DNA from: Lutispora thermophila DSM 19022
GTDB lineage: Bacteria; Bacillota; Clostridia; Lutisporales; Lutisporaceae
Length of the DNA: 64,000 nucleotides
Assembly: GCF_900142105.1 (NCBI RefSeq)
Contig: NZ_FQZS01000013.1
Span: 1-64,000 of the forward strand
Direction of reading: 5' to 3'
Under the pieces are notes generated by a model. The model made no database searches. It was not told the origin of the DNA and saw nothing but the letters and a program-made list of their open reading frames with translations. The translations under genes and the position numbers were made by a program. Below, piece by piece: positions 54,002 to 62,930 of the stretch. Every line of letters begins with the position of its first letter. The first letter of the stretch is position 1.

Positions 54002-54886
54002 ATGTTTGGATATGTAGTACCCGATAAGGGTGAAATGAAAATTAAAGAATATGAATTATTTCGAGCCTATTATTGTGGAGTATGCAAATCCATGGGCAAA
54101 AACTTTGGTCCATTATGTAGGCTTGGACTTAACTATGATTCTGTTTTTCTAGGTATATTTCTTTCTTCTGTTAATAAAGAATCCATTAGCTTACAGAGGG
54201 AGAGTTGTATTGCCAACCCCGTAAAAAAGAAATGGTTAGTAAAAAACAGCAAGAGTGTTGATTTTTCAGCTGATATGAATATTATTTTAACCTATTATAA
54301 GCTTCAAGATCATTGGATAGATGAGAAGAAAATTCTGTCTAAGATTGGACAGATGGCATTAATCCCAGTGTATAAGAGAGCATTAAAAAATAATATGGAA
54401 TCGGAACTTAGAATAAAGGAATCCCTTGCAAGGCTACATGATTTGGAGAAAAGGAAATGCAATTCGATGGATGAAGCAGCAGATCCTTTCGCAGAACTTG
54501 TGAAATCTATTATTAGCCTAGGATGTCAGTGGGATAATGTTAATAATAAAAAAGCTGTAGAGTGGATGGCATATAATATTGGCAAGTGGATTTATATTAT
54601 AGATGCCTTTGATGATATAGAAAAAGATATTAAGAATAAGAACTATAATCCACTTCTTCTTCAATATAGCTATAGCGGAGAAGATACAGAAGTATTTAAA
54701 AGTAAAATAAGAGAAGAAGTTGGATTTAATCTGATTCAAGCATTGGCTCAGGCTGCTTCAGCCTTTGAATTGCTGGATATGAACAATAAAAGCATAATAG
54801 AAAACATAATATACTTGGGAATGGAGAAGAAAACAAAGAGTGTATTAGAAGGAAGGAGCTGCAGTACAAATGAGAAACCCATATGA
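54002..54886 (+). CDS. DUF5685 family protein
   Basis: 294 residues starting '[20 protein letters not shown]' with '[30 protein letters not shown]', '[24 protein letters not shown]' and otherwise helical. This matches DUF5685, soluble all-alpha proteins with conserved Asp pairs ('DAFDD') that recall prenyl-synthase-like folds. Function unknown. It overlaps the following dnaJ-like gene by 17 nt, a pairing typical of the family. Confidence 0.8.
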   Translation: MFGYVVPDKGEMKIKEYELFRAYYCGVCKSMGKNFGPLCRLGLNYDSVFLGIFLSSVNKESISLQRESCIANPVKKKWLVKNSKSVDFSADMNIILTYYKLQDHWIDEKKILSKIGQMALIPVYKRALKNNMESELRIKESLARLHDLEKRKCNSMDEAADPFAELVKSIISLGCQWDNVNNKKAVEWMAYNIGKWIYIIDAFDDIEKDIKNKNYNPLLLQYSYSGEDTEVFKSKIREEVGFNLIQALAQAASAFELLDMNNKSIIENIIYLGMEKKTKSVLEGRSCSTNEKPI

Positions 54887-55508
54887 AGTACTGGGCGTCA
54901 GAGAAGGCGCTTCAATTGATGAGATAAAAAAAGCTTACAAGGAACTTGTAAAAAAATATCATCCTGATCAATATCGCGATAACCCTCTTTCCGATTTAGC
55001 AGAAGAAAAGTTAAAAGAGATAAATCAGGCCTATGATTACTTGATGAAGCAATATGAGAAAAATGGAACTCAAAATAGCAATCATCAATACAGTAATAAT
55101 AGAAGTTCATATAGCAGTAATAGCAGTTATGGAAATGATTCAAGCTTGTTTTCACAGATCAGAATGAATATAATGAATGGAAATATTCAAGCTGCAGAGA
55201 GCTTATTGAATAAGGTATCCACAAGAAATGCAGAATGGTACTATCTAAGAGGGCTCGTTTATATGAGAAAAGGTTGGTATAATGAGGCTGTAAATAGCAT
55301 AAATACTGCAGTGAATATGGATCCTTCTAATATGGAATACAGAGATGCCTTAAACAGAATAGCCTTTGCTAATAACAGATATCAAAATTATAGCTATAAT
55401 AGAAGATATAGTTCAGGAGGAACTGATATATGCAGTATATGTGAATGTCTTATTTGCTCTGACTGCTGCTGTGAGTGCATGGGTGGGGATCTGATAAGCT
55501 GCATATAG
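54870..55508 (+). CDS. J-domain protein with TPR-like repeat and cysteine-rich tail
   Basis: 212 residues. J-domain (1-65) with the HPD motif in '[12 protein letters not shown]', then a Ser/Asn/Tyr-rich linker ('[17 protein letters not shown]'), TPR-like helices ('[20 protein letters not shown]') and a tail with eight cysteines ('[19 protein letters not shown]'). It would stimulate a DnaK-type chaperone. The tail could bind metal or be lipid-modified; unusual for a J protein. RBS GGAAGGAG. Confidence 0.88.
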   Translation: MRNPYEVLGVREGASIDEIKKAYKELVKKYHPDQYRDNPLSDLAEEKLKEINQAYDYLMKQYEKNGTQNSNHQYSNNRSSYSSNSSYGNDSSLFSQIRMNIMNGNIQAAESLLNKVSTRNAEWYYLRGLVYMRKGWYNEAVNSINTAVNMDPSNMEYRDALNRIAFANNRYQNYSYNRRYSSGGTDICSICECLICSDCCCECMGGDLISCI

Positions 55509-55524
55509 CAAGGTGGTGGTTAAA

Positions 55525-56031
55525 TTGGGGAGAAAAGTTGCACTGGGAGGAATTTTTACTGGCCTTAGTCTCATTTTCCTATACTTTGCATTGTATCTGC
55601 CTTCTATGAAGCTTACCATGTACTTTTTGGCCGGAATGATTCCCGGGCTTATATTGGTTGAGTTGGGGATAAGACAGGCCTGGATGCTATATGGAGCCAC
55701 ATCTTTGCTTTCTTTTGTTATGTTTGGAAATACTGTAAGCATAATTCCTTATGTTGTGTTTTTCGGACTTTACCCAATGCTAAAGTTTTATATAGAAAAG
55801 ACAAGAAGGCCAGTTATAGAGATATTGATGAAATTGCTTTTCTTTAATATGTCAATAGGTTTTGTTTATATAATATGGGCCAAGTTTTTTTCAATAAATG
55901 TGCATGTTGATTTCCCTATCATGTGGATCATTATAGTAATGCAACCTGCTTTTTTACTTTATGATTATATTTTTACAGGAGTAATATTCTATTATTATGA
56001 TAAGATTAGGCTAAAATGGAGGAAAGATTGA
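55525..56031 (+). CDS. Hypothetical multi-spanning membrane protein
   Basis: About 168 residues with five or six helices ('LGGIFTGLSLIFLYFALYL', 'LTMYFLAGMIPGLILVELGI', 'IPYVVFFGLYPMLKFYI'). The layout recalls ECF-transporter S components, but I see no diagnostic motif. I take TTG 55525, 8 nt after AAGGTGG; GTG 55513 lies in that site. It follows the J-domain gene closely and overlaps the HAD ribosome site. Confidence 0.65.
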   Translation: MGRKVALGGIFTGLSLIFLYFALYLPSMKLTMYFLAGMIPGLILVELGIRQAWMLYGATSLLSFVMFGNTVSIIPYVVFFGLYPMLKFYIEKTRRPVIEILMKLLFFNMSIGFVYIIWAKFFSINVHVDFPIMWIIIVMQPAFLLYDYIFTGVIFYYYDKIRLKWRKD

Positions 56032-56033
56032 AT

Positions 56034-56753
56034 ATGATAGATACAGTATTGTTTGATTTAGATGGAACCTTATTGGGGATGGATTATAAAGAGTTTGAAG
56101 ACAGATATTTTCATCTCCTTGGATCAAAATTCAAAAAATATTGCTCACCGGAAGAGTTGTACAAAAAAGTTTGGGAGGCTACCGTCTACATGATCAAAAG
56201 CTCTGATGGTGTCAGATTAAATCAGGATTTGTTTTTTCACAAATTTAATCAGCTTATACGAGAAGATCAAAAGGATTTATTTATGACCGGTTTTGATGAA
56301 TTTTACGAAAAAGAGTTTGATATGGTAAAAGATGCTACATATAGAATGGACAATATGGTAAGGGCAGTAAATATACTGAAATCGAAAGGCTATGATGTAA
56401 TTATAGCTACAAATCCATTGTTTCCTAAGATTGCGATAGACAAGAGGATTCAATGGGCAGGATTTACTTTGAATGATTTCAGTTATGTAACTAATTTTGA
56501 GATATGCAAGTTCTGCAAGCCTAACCCAAAGTTTTACGAAGATATTTTAAGGTTGAACAACAAGAAACCAGAGAATTGTCTTATGGTAGGCAATGATATG
56601 TTGGAAGACATGATAGCAAAATCAATTGGTATAACAACGTATTTGGTTACTGATTGCATATTAGAAAAGGAATGTCCCTATGCTCCAGATTATTCATCTG
56701 ACAGCGCAGGATTTTTGGAATTTGTGAAGGCGTTGCCAAATTGCATGGCCTAG
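56034..56753 (+). CDS. HAD-family hydrolase, C terminus set by element E2
   Basis: 239 residues. HAD motif I 'LFDLDGTLLGMD', motif II 'IIATNPLFP', motif III Lys in 'CKFCKPNPKFYED' and motif IV 'LMVGNDMLEDMIA'. It would dephosphorylate a small metabolite or act as a phosphatase of unknown specificity. ATG 56034 follows GGAGG; ATG 56016 belongs to the ribosome site. Its stop TAG (56751-56753) is inside the terminal repeat of E2, so the last residues (Met-Ala) come from the insertion boundary; the original C terminus may have been longer. Confidence 0.88.
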   Translation: MIDTVLFDLDGTLLGMDYKEFEDRYFHLLGSKFKKYCSPEELYKKVWEATVYMIKSSDGVRLNQDLFFHKFNQLIREDQKDLFMTGFDEFYEKEFDMVKDATYRMDNMVRAVNILKSKGYDVIIATNPLFPKIAIDKRIQWAGFTLNDFSYVTNFEICKFCKPNPKFYEDILRLNNKKPENCLMVGNDMLEDMIAKSIGITTYLVTDCILEKECPYAPDYSSDSAGFLEFVKALPNCMA

Positions 56754-57142
56754 GGTATTGCTATAAGGTCAGTCTCTGGTCTCTAGTGTTTGGGTATTCC
56801 TTCTGGGCCATTTTAAGAACACGGATTTACACGGTGGTAACCACAGATTAACACGGAAAGGTCTTTTTTAGAACACTAAAGGACACTAAGCTTACACTAA
56901 AATACACTAAAGGGTTCAGTTTGAAATATTTTTACATACTAAAATAAGCATATATGCAAGTGAACATTGTTTTGCAAATGCATGTATGCTTATTTTAGTT
57001 TTAAATTTATACATAATTTAGTCTTATTTGGTGGGTTTTTATGTCTTCTAGTGTTCTTGTAAAAGACCCCAGAGGAATATCCTGACCTCACGCTGCACGT
57101 TACACGTAGCATGCGACAGGACAGTAAAGAAATACCCTAGGC
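56748..57142. mobile_element. Fold-back (MITE-like) element, copy E2
   Basis: 395 bp with perfect 12-bp terminal inverted repeats GCCTAGGGTATT (56748-56759) and AATACCCTAGGC (57131-57142). The arms stay related further in: 'gggtattccttctggg' and 'ttaagaacac' on the left, and the reverse of 'gttcttgtaaaagaccccag' on the right. Central hairpin of 21 bp (one G-T), 56938-56958 against 56979-56999. Also 'aacacggatttacacgg' and repeated 'acactaaa'. TGCA flanks both ends (a possible target duplication). It shares ordered blocks with E1. No ORF. Lies between convergent HAD and fba genes. Confidence 0.75.
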
Positions 57143-57156
57143 TGCACAGCAAAATA

Positions 57157-58086
57157 CTACGCTTTTCCGCTGCAATTTAACACATTCCTCATCTTATGCT
57201 TAACCATATTCTTTATGGCTTCTCTTGCTGGGCTTAAATATTTGCGAAGATCGAATTCGCTTGGGTTTTCATACAGATATTTTCTTATGGAAGCAGTCAT
57301 TGCCAGTCTCAAATCTGTGTCTATATTGATCTTGCAGACTCCATATTTTCCTGCTTTCAAAAGCATTTCTTCAGGAACGCCTTGTGCTCCTTTTACATTA
57401 CCTCCATATGTATTGCATTGTTCTACAAACTCCGGAAGTACAGTAGATGCACCATGAAGCACCAATGGAAAACCGGGAAGCATGTCGCTTATTTTTTCAA
57501 GCCTTTCGAAGTCAAGCTTTGGCTCGCCTTTGAACTTGTAAGCACCATGGCTGGTTCCTATAGCTATGGCCAATGAATCAACACCTGTTCTTTCAACAAA
57601 TTCTACTGCTTGGTCCGGATCTGTGAAGGTTGCATCTCTGTCACTAACATTCACAGCATCTTCGATTCCTGCAAGTCTTCCAAGCTCTGCTTCTACTACA
57701 ACACCTTTATCATGTGCATACTCTACAACCTTTTTGGTTAAAGCAATGTTTTCCTCAAAGGGATATTTGGAACCGTCGATCATAACTGATGTAAAACCAC
57801 CGTCTATGCAAGCTTTACATATCTCGAAATCTTCTCCGTGGTCCAGATGAAGACAAATGGATAATCCACTGTCTTCCACAGCAGCTTCAACTAACTTCAT
57901 AAGATAAATATGTTTTGCATACTTCCTGGCACCTGCTGATACTTGAAGTATTAGTGGAGCCTGTTCCTCTTTGGCAGCATCCACAATACCTTGAATAATC
58001 TCCATGTTATTTACATTAAATGCTCCTACAGCATACTGCCCCTCATATGCTTTTCTAAACATTTCCTTTGATGTAACTAAAGGCAT
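57157..58086 (-). CDS. fba: Class II fructose-1,6-bisphosphate aldolase
   Basis: 309 residues. Zinc-binding His in 'CLHLDHGEDFE', 'GTSHGAYKFKGEP' and 'PLVLHGAST', and the phosphate loop 'NIDTDLRLAMTASIRKYL'. It cleaves fructose bisphosphate into the two triose phosphates in glycolysis. GAGGAGG lies before the ATG. Monocistronic; the stop is 14 bp from fold-back element E2. A palindrome overlaps the promoter. Confidence 0.97.
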   Translation of the reverse strand: MPLVTSKEMFRKAYEGQYAVGAFNVNNMEIIQGIVDAAKEEQAPLILQVSAGARKYAKHIYLMKLVEAAVEDSGLSICLHLDHGEDFEICKACIDGGFTSVMIDGSKYPFEENIALTKKVVEYAHDKGVVVEAELGRLAGIEDAVNVSDRDATFTDPDQAVEFVERTGVDSLAIAIGTSHGAYKFKGEPKLDFERLEKISDMLPGFPLVLHGASTVLPEFVEQCNTYGGNVKGAQGVPEEMLLKAGKYGVCKINIDTDLRLAMTASIRKYLYENPSEFDLRKYLSPAREAIKNMVKHKMRNVLNCSGKA

Positions 58087-58122
58087 TACATTACCTCCTC
58101 ATATAAATACATATACAATACT

Positions 58123-58144
58123 ATTATATCAGATATTCTGATAT
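58123..58144 (-). promoter_or_regulatory. fba -10 region with overlapping palindrome
   Basis: ATATCAGA (58126-58133) TAT TCTGATAT (58137-58144) is a perfect 8-bp-arm inverted repeat abutting a minus-strand TATAAT (58123-58128). The position suggests a repressor operator on the aldolase gene. Confidence 0.45.
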
Positions 58145-58169
58145 TTAGTTATATACGCTTGTACTTATA

Positions 58170-59207
58170 TTAGAATACCTCTTCAACTCGCAGTCCTTTT
58201 TCTATTCTCAAATCTACTATTGATGAGTCTTCCAATTTAATAATGGGCCTTGATATGGCTTTCTGGTCTATAAATACAACTTCACCATATGAGCCGTTGC
58301 TAAGCATTACATTGCTTCCAACATAATAGCTTGAAATTCTGTTGAGGAAAGTGAGGAGTATATTTGTATCGAACTTCGTCAAATACTCCCTTTCAAACAA
58401 CTCAAATACATCAAAACAAGTTTGACGTTTTTTGTATACCCTGTCTGAAGTCATGGCGTCAAACATATCAGCTATTGCAGTAACTTTTGCATAAAAGCTT
58501 ATTTTATCACCTTTTAATCCAAGGGGATAACCGCTGCCGTCTTCTCTTTCATGATGCATTAGTACAGCCAACAAAACATCTTTACTTATTGCTATGTTGC
58601 CTTCTAGTATCTTATAACCATAAACTGAATGCTTTTTGACTTCTTCAAATTCGCTGGAGGTTAATGGACCAGGCTTATACAAAATTTCATTAGGTATTTT
58701 AGATTTTCCTATATCATGAAGAAGCCCACAATAAGATAAGGTTCTTCTTTGTACTGGGCTTAAGCCTAACCAGTTTCCTATAAGGGAGCAGAGAAGAGAA
58801 ACATTTAAACTATGAGAATATGTATACTCGTCAATTGATCTATTGGTTTTTAGATTTGTAATTATATCATTAATGGATGTAAAGTTTTCATTTAGATCAG
58901 AAACAATTTTTTGCACCTTTAATGTATCCAATTTTTTTCCAATGCCTAAATCCTTTATTATAGTCTTGAATTCATTCATTTTTTCTTCGTATACAATTGA
59001 GTTATCCTTAAGTTCATTGGGTTTTAGTTCATAATCTTCATATACTTTAATTTTGTCTATGCCAAGGCTCTTCAGTTTATGAACAGTGTAATTATCCAAT
59101 ATGGTTTCTTTATGCACTAAGATAGCTCCATAGTTATTTATGATTTCTTCTGAAATTTTCATTCCTGGCTTACAAGATTTTACATCAATAGTAACCACAT
59201 TTGACAT
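58170..59207 (-). CDS. HD-GYP domain protein (c-di-GMP phosphodiesterase family)
   Basis: 345 residues. The N-terminal ~115 residues form a small unassigned domain. The HD-GYP domain shows 'CGLLHDIGKSKIPNEIL', 'HHEREDGSGYP' and 'IADMFDAMTSDR', all metal ligands intact. It probably hydrolyses cyclic di-GMP and so affects motility or surface behaviour. GGGGTGA precedes ATG. Possibly monocistronic. Confidence 0.93.
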   Translation of the reverse strand: MSNVVTIDVKSCKPGMKISEEIINNYGAILVHKETILDNYTVHKLKSLGIDKIKVYEDYELKPNELKDNSIVYEEKMNEFKTIIKDLGIGKKLDTLKVQKIVSDLNENFTSINDIITNLKTNRSIDEYTYSHSLNVSLLCSLIGNWLGLSPVQRRTLSYCGLLHDIGKSKIPNEILYKPGPLTSSEFEEVKKHSVYGYKILEGNIAISKDVLLAVLMHHEREDGSGYPLGLKGDKISFYAKVTAIADMFDAMTSDRVYKKRQTCFDVFELFEREYLTKFDTNILLTFLNRISSYYVGSNVMLSNGSYGEVVFIDQKAISRPIIKLEDSSIVDLRIEKGLRVEEVF

Positions 59208-59414
59208 AGATTCACCCCAATCATAATAATTACATCAGTCAGACATATATTAACAATATTATAGCATATGCAACTAAATAATACAAATTTTTCAAAAACT
59301 CTTATTATAGATAATAAAAATATAGTTTAGCCTATAATTGCATAGGTTTCAAATCTAATTTGTTGTAAATAGTCTAATGATATGCTAGAATAACGATGTA
59401 AAAAGAATATAAAA

Positions 59415-59565
59415 GTTCAGGTGCTGCATATGCAGTTAAAAGGGAAATGGGTGAGAATCCCATGCGGTCCCGCCACTGTGAGGGGGAGCGGTCTAGAAAT
59501 GCCACTGATTTAATCGGGAAGGCCTAGGCAGCTGTGAACCATAGCCAGGAAACCTGCCTGATCTA
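59415..59565 (+). ncRNA. Cobalamin riboswitch (B12 element)
   Basis: Typical landmarks in order: 'aggtgctgcatatgcagtta' with AAAAGGGAA, 'gggtgagaatccc', 'ggtcccgccactgtgag', a variable arm and 'gccaggaaacctgcc' (the B12 box). P1 can close with TCAGG near 59417 and CCTGA near 59557. An intrinsic terminator follows, then btuF, so adenosylcobalamin binding probably ends transcription. Confidence 0.95.
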
Positions 59566-59615
59566 TTATTTAAGCTTGCCTACGAGTGATGGGGAGGTGA
59601 ATTGTTTATATTGCT

Positions 59616-59640
59616 CCTTTCTCATGTGAGAAGGGTTTTT
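59616..59640 (+). terminator. Riboswitch-controlled terminator
   Basis: CCTTTCTCA pairs with TGAGAAGGG (one G-T) around TG, followed by TTTTTG. It lies between the B12 element and btuF. Confidence 0.85.
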
Positions 59641-59672
59641 GTTTTATTTGAATATATAATGGAGGAGTGCCA

Positions 59673-60602
59673 ATGATGAATAAAATAAAAAAAATTGCCA
59701 TAATAACACTTACACTAATATTGCTTCTTACTTTTACTTCTTGCCAGTCAAGGCAAAGCGGTTATAATGATAAAGAAACAGCTAAAATAGAGATAACGGA
59801 CATTAAAGGTAAAACAGTGGTATTGAATAAGATACCGGAGAGGATAGTATCCTTATCACCTACCAATACAGAAATTATGTTTGCCCTTGGAGCAGGAGAT
59901 AAATTAGTGGGAGTAACCAGTTTTTGTGATTATCCAGAAGAAGCAAAAAAGATAGATAAAATTGGTGATTTTGATAATCCAAGCATTGAATTGATTAAGA
60001 AGATGAATCCTGATTTGGTTTTAGCAGGAGGATACATACAAGAGGATTTGATGGCGGCTCTTGAGGGATTGAACATTCCTGTTGCCTCAACGGAGGCCGC
60101 TGATGTAGAGTCAATATATGATTCTATAGCGATGGTAGGTAAACTTGTAGGAAAAGAAACAGAAGCAGAAGAGATAATAAACAATATACACAAAGATATA
60201 GAGGAAATAGAAAACAAGGTTATGGGCAAAGAAAGGAAAAAAGTATTTTATTTGGTATGGAAAGATCCGTTATATACTGCAGGCCAAGGAACATATATCA
60301 ATGAGATAATACAAATAGCAGGAGGACAAAATGTCGCAACGGAAATAACAGGTTGGGGCCAATATAGTTTTGAGGAGTTGCTTAAGCAAAATCCTGATAT
60401 ATTAATTGCTGCTTTTCATTCTACTGACGAAGGCATGAGAAAAGAAGATATAATGAAAGATGAACTATTTAGCAAACTTCCATGTATTAGGGAAGGAAAC
60501 ATCCATGTAATGTCCGATGACAATATTGTCTCAAGACCAGGTCCAAGAGTAGTTGAGGCAATCAGAGAAATGGCAAAAGCTTTGCACAGTGATTCATTCT
60601 AA
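59673..60602 (+). CDS. btuF: Cobalamin ABC transporter substrate-binding lipoprotein
   Basis: About 309 residues. Signal with lipobox FTSC ('LILLLTFTSCQS'), then a type III binding protein fold ('RIVSLSPTNTEIMFALGAGD', 'GGYIQEDLMAALEGLNI', 'ISRP'-like 'IVSRPGPRVVEAIREM'). B12 specificity is inferred from the riboswitch; similar proteins bind haem or siderophores. ATG 59673 is 7 nt after GGAGG. Confidence 0.9.
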   Translation: MMNKIKKIAIITLTLILLLTFTSCQSRQSGYNDKETAKIEITDIKGKTVVLNKIPERIVSLSPTNTEIMFALGAGDKLVGVTSFCDYPEEAKKIDKIGDFDNPSIELIKKMNPDLVLAGGYIQEDLMAALEGLNIPVASTEAADVESIYDSIAMVGKLVGKETEAEEIINNIHKDIEEIENKVMGKERKKVFYLVWKDPLYTAGQGTYINEIIQIAGGQNVATEITGWGQYSFEELLKQNPDILIAAFHSTDEGMRKEDIMKDELFSKLPCIREGNIHVMSDDNIVSRPGPRVVEAIREMAKALHSDSF

Positions 60603-60621
60603 ACAGTGGATGGGTATTAAT

Positions 60622-61890
60622 ATGGAATATGAAGTAAGAGTAGAAGGCTTAGATTTTAGTTATGAAAACAACTATATATTGAAGAATATAAACCTCAGCA
60701 TAAAGGAAGGAAGCTTTGTCAGTATCGTAGGTCCTAATGGCTCAGGCAAAAGCACTTTTTTGAAAAATCTATCCAGATATTTAAAACCTCAGAAGGGTAT
60801 AGTTATGCTGGGAAACGATGATATTACAAAGTTATCTCAAAAGGAAATAAGCAAAAGGCTTTCAGTAGTGCCACAGAATATACTTGTTGAGTTTGACTAT
60901 AAGGTGAAAGATATAGTGCTTATGGGCAGACATCCTTATGTTAAAAGGCTGAAAGGTGAAACGCCAGAGGACATTAAAATTGCAGAGAGAGCCATGAAAT
61001 ATACCAATATAATGGAGTTCTCCAATAGGAATTTCAATGAATTAAGCGGCGGGGAAAAGCAACGGGTCATACTTGCCCAAGCATTGGCCCAACAGCCAAA
61101 AGTGCTGCTTATGGATGAGCCTATATCGCATTTGGACTTGCAGTATCAAGTGGAGATACTTGATCTGGTGAAGAAAATGACATTGGAGGAAGGGCTGACT
61201 TCTATTGCAGTGCTTCATGACCTTAATATGGCATCTGCCTATAGTGACTATATTGTTATGCTGAAAGGCGGAGAAGTTTTTTTCAAAGGAGAGCCGGCAG
61301 AAGTTCTAACAATAGAAAATATTGCCCGTGTTTTTAATACCAATGTTTCCATAAGCATAAATCCGGCTACGGGAAAAACTTATATATATCCCATATCCAC
61401 AATACCGAAAAAGAAAAGAGATTTCGCAGTTCATATTATATGCGGTGGAGGAACTGGAGTCAAACTTATTCAGGAGCTGGCAGCAGCAGGTTTCACCATA
61501 TCGACAGGAGTACTGAACATAGGAGATTCTGACTGGACCATATCAAAAGAATATGAATTGGATGTGGCTGAAGAAACTCCGTTTATGGCTATTTCACAGG
61601 AAGCTTATGATAAAAATTTGGAATTAGCCTTGTCTGCCAATGTTCTTGTTCTTTTACCCGTATATTTCAGCAAGGCAAACATCAGAAATCTTAAAATGCT
61701 TATTGAGGATAGACTTAAGGATAAAACAATATATATTGTGGAGAATGGAAGTTTTGAACAAAGGGATTATACCAATGGAGAGGCTTTGAGCATTTATAAC
61801 AAACTCATTGACAGGCCTAATGTTATACAGATTAAAGAAGAACAATTGAAAGAAATACTTATAAAGGCAGATGAGAATCATGACAAATAA
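60622..61890 (+). CDS. btuD: Cobalamin ABC transporter ATPase with extra C-terminal domain
   Basis: About 422 residues; normal BtuD/FhuC-type ATPases have ~250. ATPase part: Walker A 'GPNGSGKST', signature 'LSGGEKQR', Walker B 'VLLMDEP', switch 'VLHDLNMA'. Residues ~265-422 form a second domain opening 'HIICGGGTGVKLIQELAAAG', then 'NIGDSDWTISKEYELDVAEE' and 'ALSANVLVLLPV', a Rossmann-like, nucleotide-binding-looking fold. It could sense ligand or regulate the pump. ATG 60622 is chosen; the frame opens earlier inside btuF. Confidence 0.9.
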   Translation: MEYEVRVEGLDFSYENNYILKNINLSIKEGSFVSIVGPNGSGKSTFLKNLSRYLKPQKGIVMLGNDDITKLSQKEISKRLSVVPQNILVEFDYKVKDIVLMGRHPYVKRLKGETPEDIKIAERAMKYTNIMEFSNRNFNELSGGEKQRVILAQALAQQPKVLLMDEPISHLDLQYQVEILDLVKKMTLEEGLTSIAVLHDLNMASAYSDYIVMLKGGEVFFKGEPAEVLTIENIARVFNTNVSISINPATGKTYIYPISTIPKKKRDFAVHIICGGGTGVKLIQELAAAGFTISTGVLNIGDSDWTISKEYELDVAEETPFMAISQEAYDKNLELALSANVLVLLPVYFSKANIRNLKMLIEDRLKDKTIYIVENGSFEQRDYTNGEALSIYNKLIDRPNVIQIKEEQLKEILIKADENHDK

Positions 61891-62884
61891 AATTATAAAC
61901 AGATTAATATCCTTTAATATATTGTTAATGGTGTTTTTCATCTGTTTTATTATTTCAGTAAGGATTGGTGCTGTTGATATACCATTAGAGGAGATATTAA
62001 AAATCATTTTCCTAGGAGAGAGCACAGATAATCAAATTATTCTTATGGATATCAGATTGCCCAGGGTTATGATTGCAGCGGTATTAGGCGCAGGATTGTC
62101 TGCTGTGGGAGGAGTAATGCAAGGCATATTCAAGAATCCTTTGGTGGATTCGTATACGTTGGGTATGTCTTCAGGAGCTGCTTTAGGAGCAGTCATTTCA
62201 ATAGTTACAGGTGTTGGAGTATTTGGTTATGCCACAACAGGTGCATTTGCCTTCTTAGGAGCCATATCAACCCTGTTTTTTGTGTATTATCTGTCAAAAA
62301 CCAAGAATAAGGTATCCATAAATTCACTGCTTCTATCTGGAGTTGCTGTGAGTTACTTCATATCATCTCTTATATCATTTATTATGTTATTGTTCAGTAA
62401 TAAAGTAGAACACATAGTTTTCTGGACAATGGGCAGTTTATCCTCAGCAACATGGCAGAAGTTTATATTTTCAAGTTGCTTAATTGTGCCGGGAGTTTTA
62501 ATACTCAATATTTTTGCTAGAGAGCTGAATATCATGTCTCTAGGTGAAGAGTCTGCCCATTATATAGGAGTTGATGTTGAAAGGCTCAAATATATATTGC
62601 TTACTGTGTGTTCCATTATAGTAGGAGCTGTGGTATCAACAGGTGGAACCATAGGGTTCCTGGGTTTGGTAGCACCCCACATAGTAAGGCTCATATGGGG
62701 TGCAGATTACAGAAGGCTTATACCATATAGTGCTATATTAGGGGCGTCATTGCTGATGCTGTCAGATGCTATAGGCAGGGTTATCATACAACCGGCAGAA
62801 ATTCCTGTGGGAGTTATGACTTCAATAATGGGAGGCCCTTTCTTCGTATTTTTATTGAGAAAACAAAAATCAAAGGGTGCATAA
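61871..62884 (+). CDS. btuC: Cobalamin ABC transporter permease
   Basis: 337 residues, ~10 helices, FecCD family. 'RLPRVMIAAVLGAGLSAVGGVMQG', 'NPLVDSYTLGMSSGAALGAV' and 'GTIGFLGLVAPHIVRLIWG' (the ATPase-contact loop). Overlaps btuD by 20 nt; ATG 61880 is an alternative start. Order btuF-btuD-btuC under one riboswitch. Confidence 0.93.
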   Translation: MRIMTNKIINRLISFNILLMVFFICFIISVRIGAVDIPLEEILKIIFLGESTDNQIILMDIRLPRVMIAAVLGAGLSAVGGVMQGIFKNPLVDSYTLGMSSGAALGAVISIVTGVGVFGYATTGAFAFLGAISTLFFVYYLSKTKNKVSINSLLLSGVAVSYFISSLISFIMLLFSNKVEHIVFWTMGSLSSATWQKFIFSSCLIVPGVLILNIFARELNIMSLGEESAHYIGVDVERLKYILLTVCSIIVGAVVSTGGTIGFLGLVAPHIVRLIWGADYRRLIPYSAILGASLLMLSDAIGRVIIQPAEIPVGVMTSIMGGPFFVFLLRKQKSKGA

Positions 62885-62893
62885 TGGTCATTA

Positions 62894-62922
62894 AAAAAAG
62901 AACTCGCAAGGAGTTCTTTTTT
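62894..62922. terminator. Bidirectional terminator between btuC and ltaE
   Basis: AAAAAAGAACTC (62894-62905), GCAAG loop, GAGTTCTTTTTT (62911-62922): a 12-bp stem usable by both convergent genes. Confidence 0.92.
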
Positions 62923-62930
62923 GCCTTCAT

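Noticed and set aside
57215-57850. Several plus-strand ORFs opposite fba
   Set aside because: Antisense shadows of a well-conserved aldolase; composition is serine-rich reverse-complement style.
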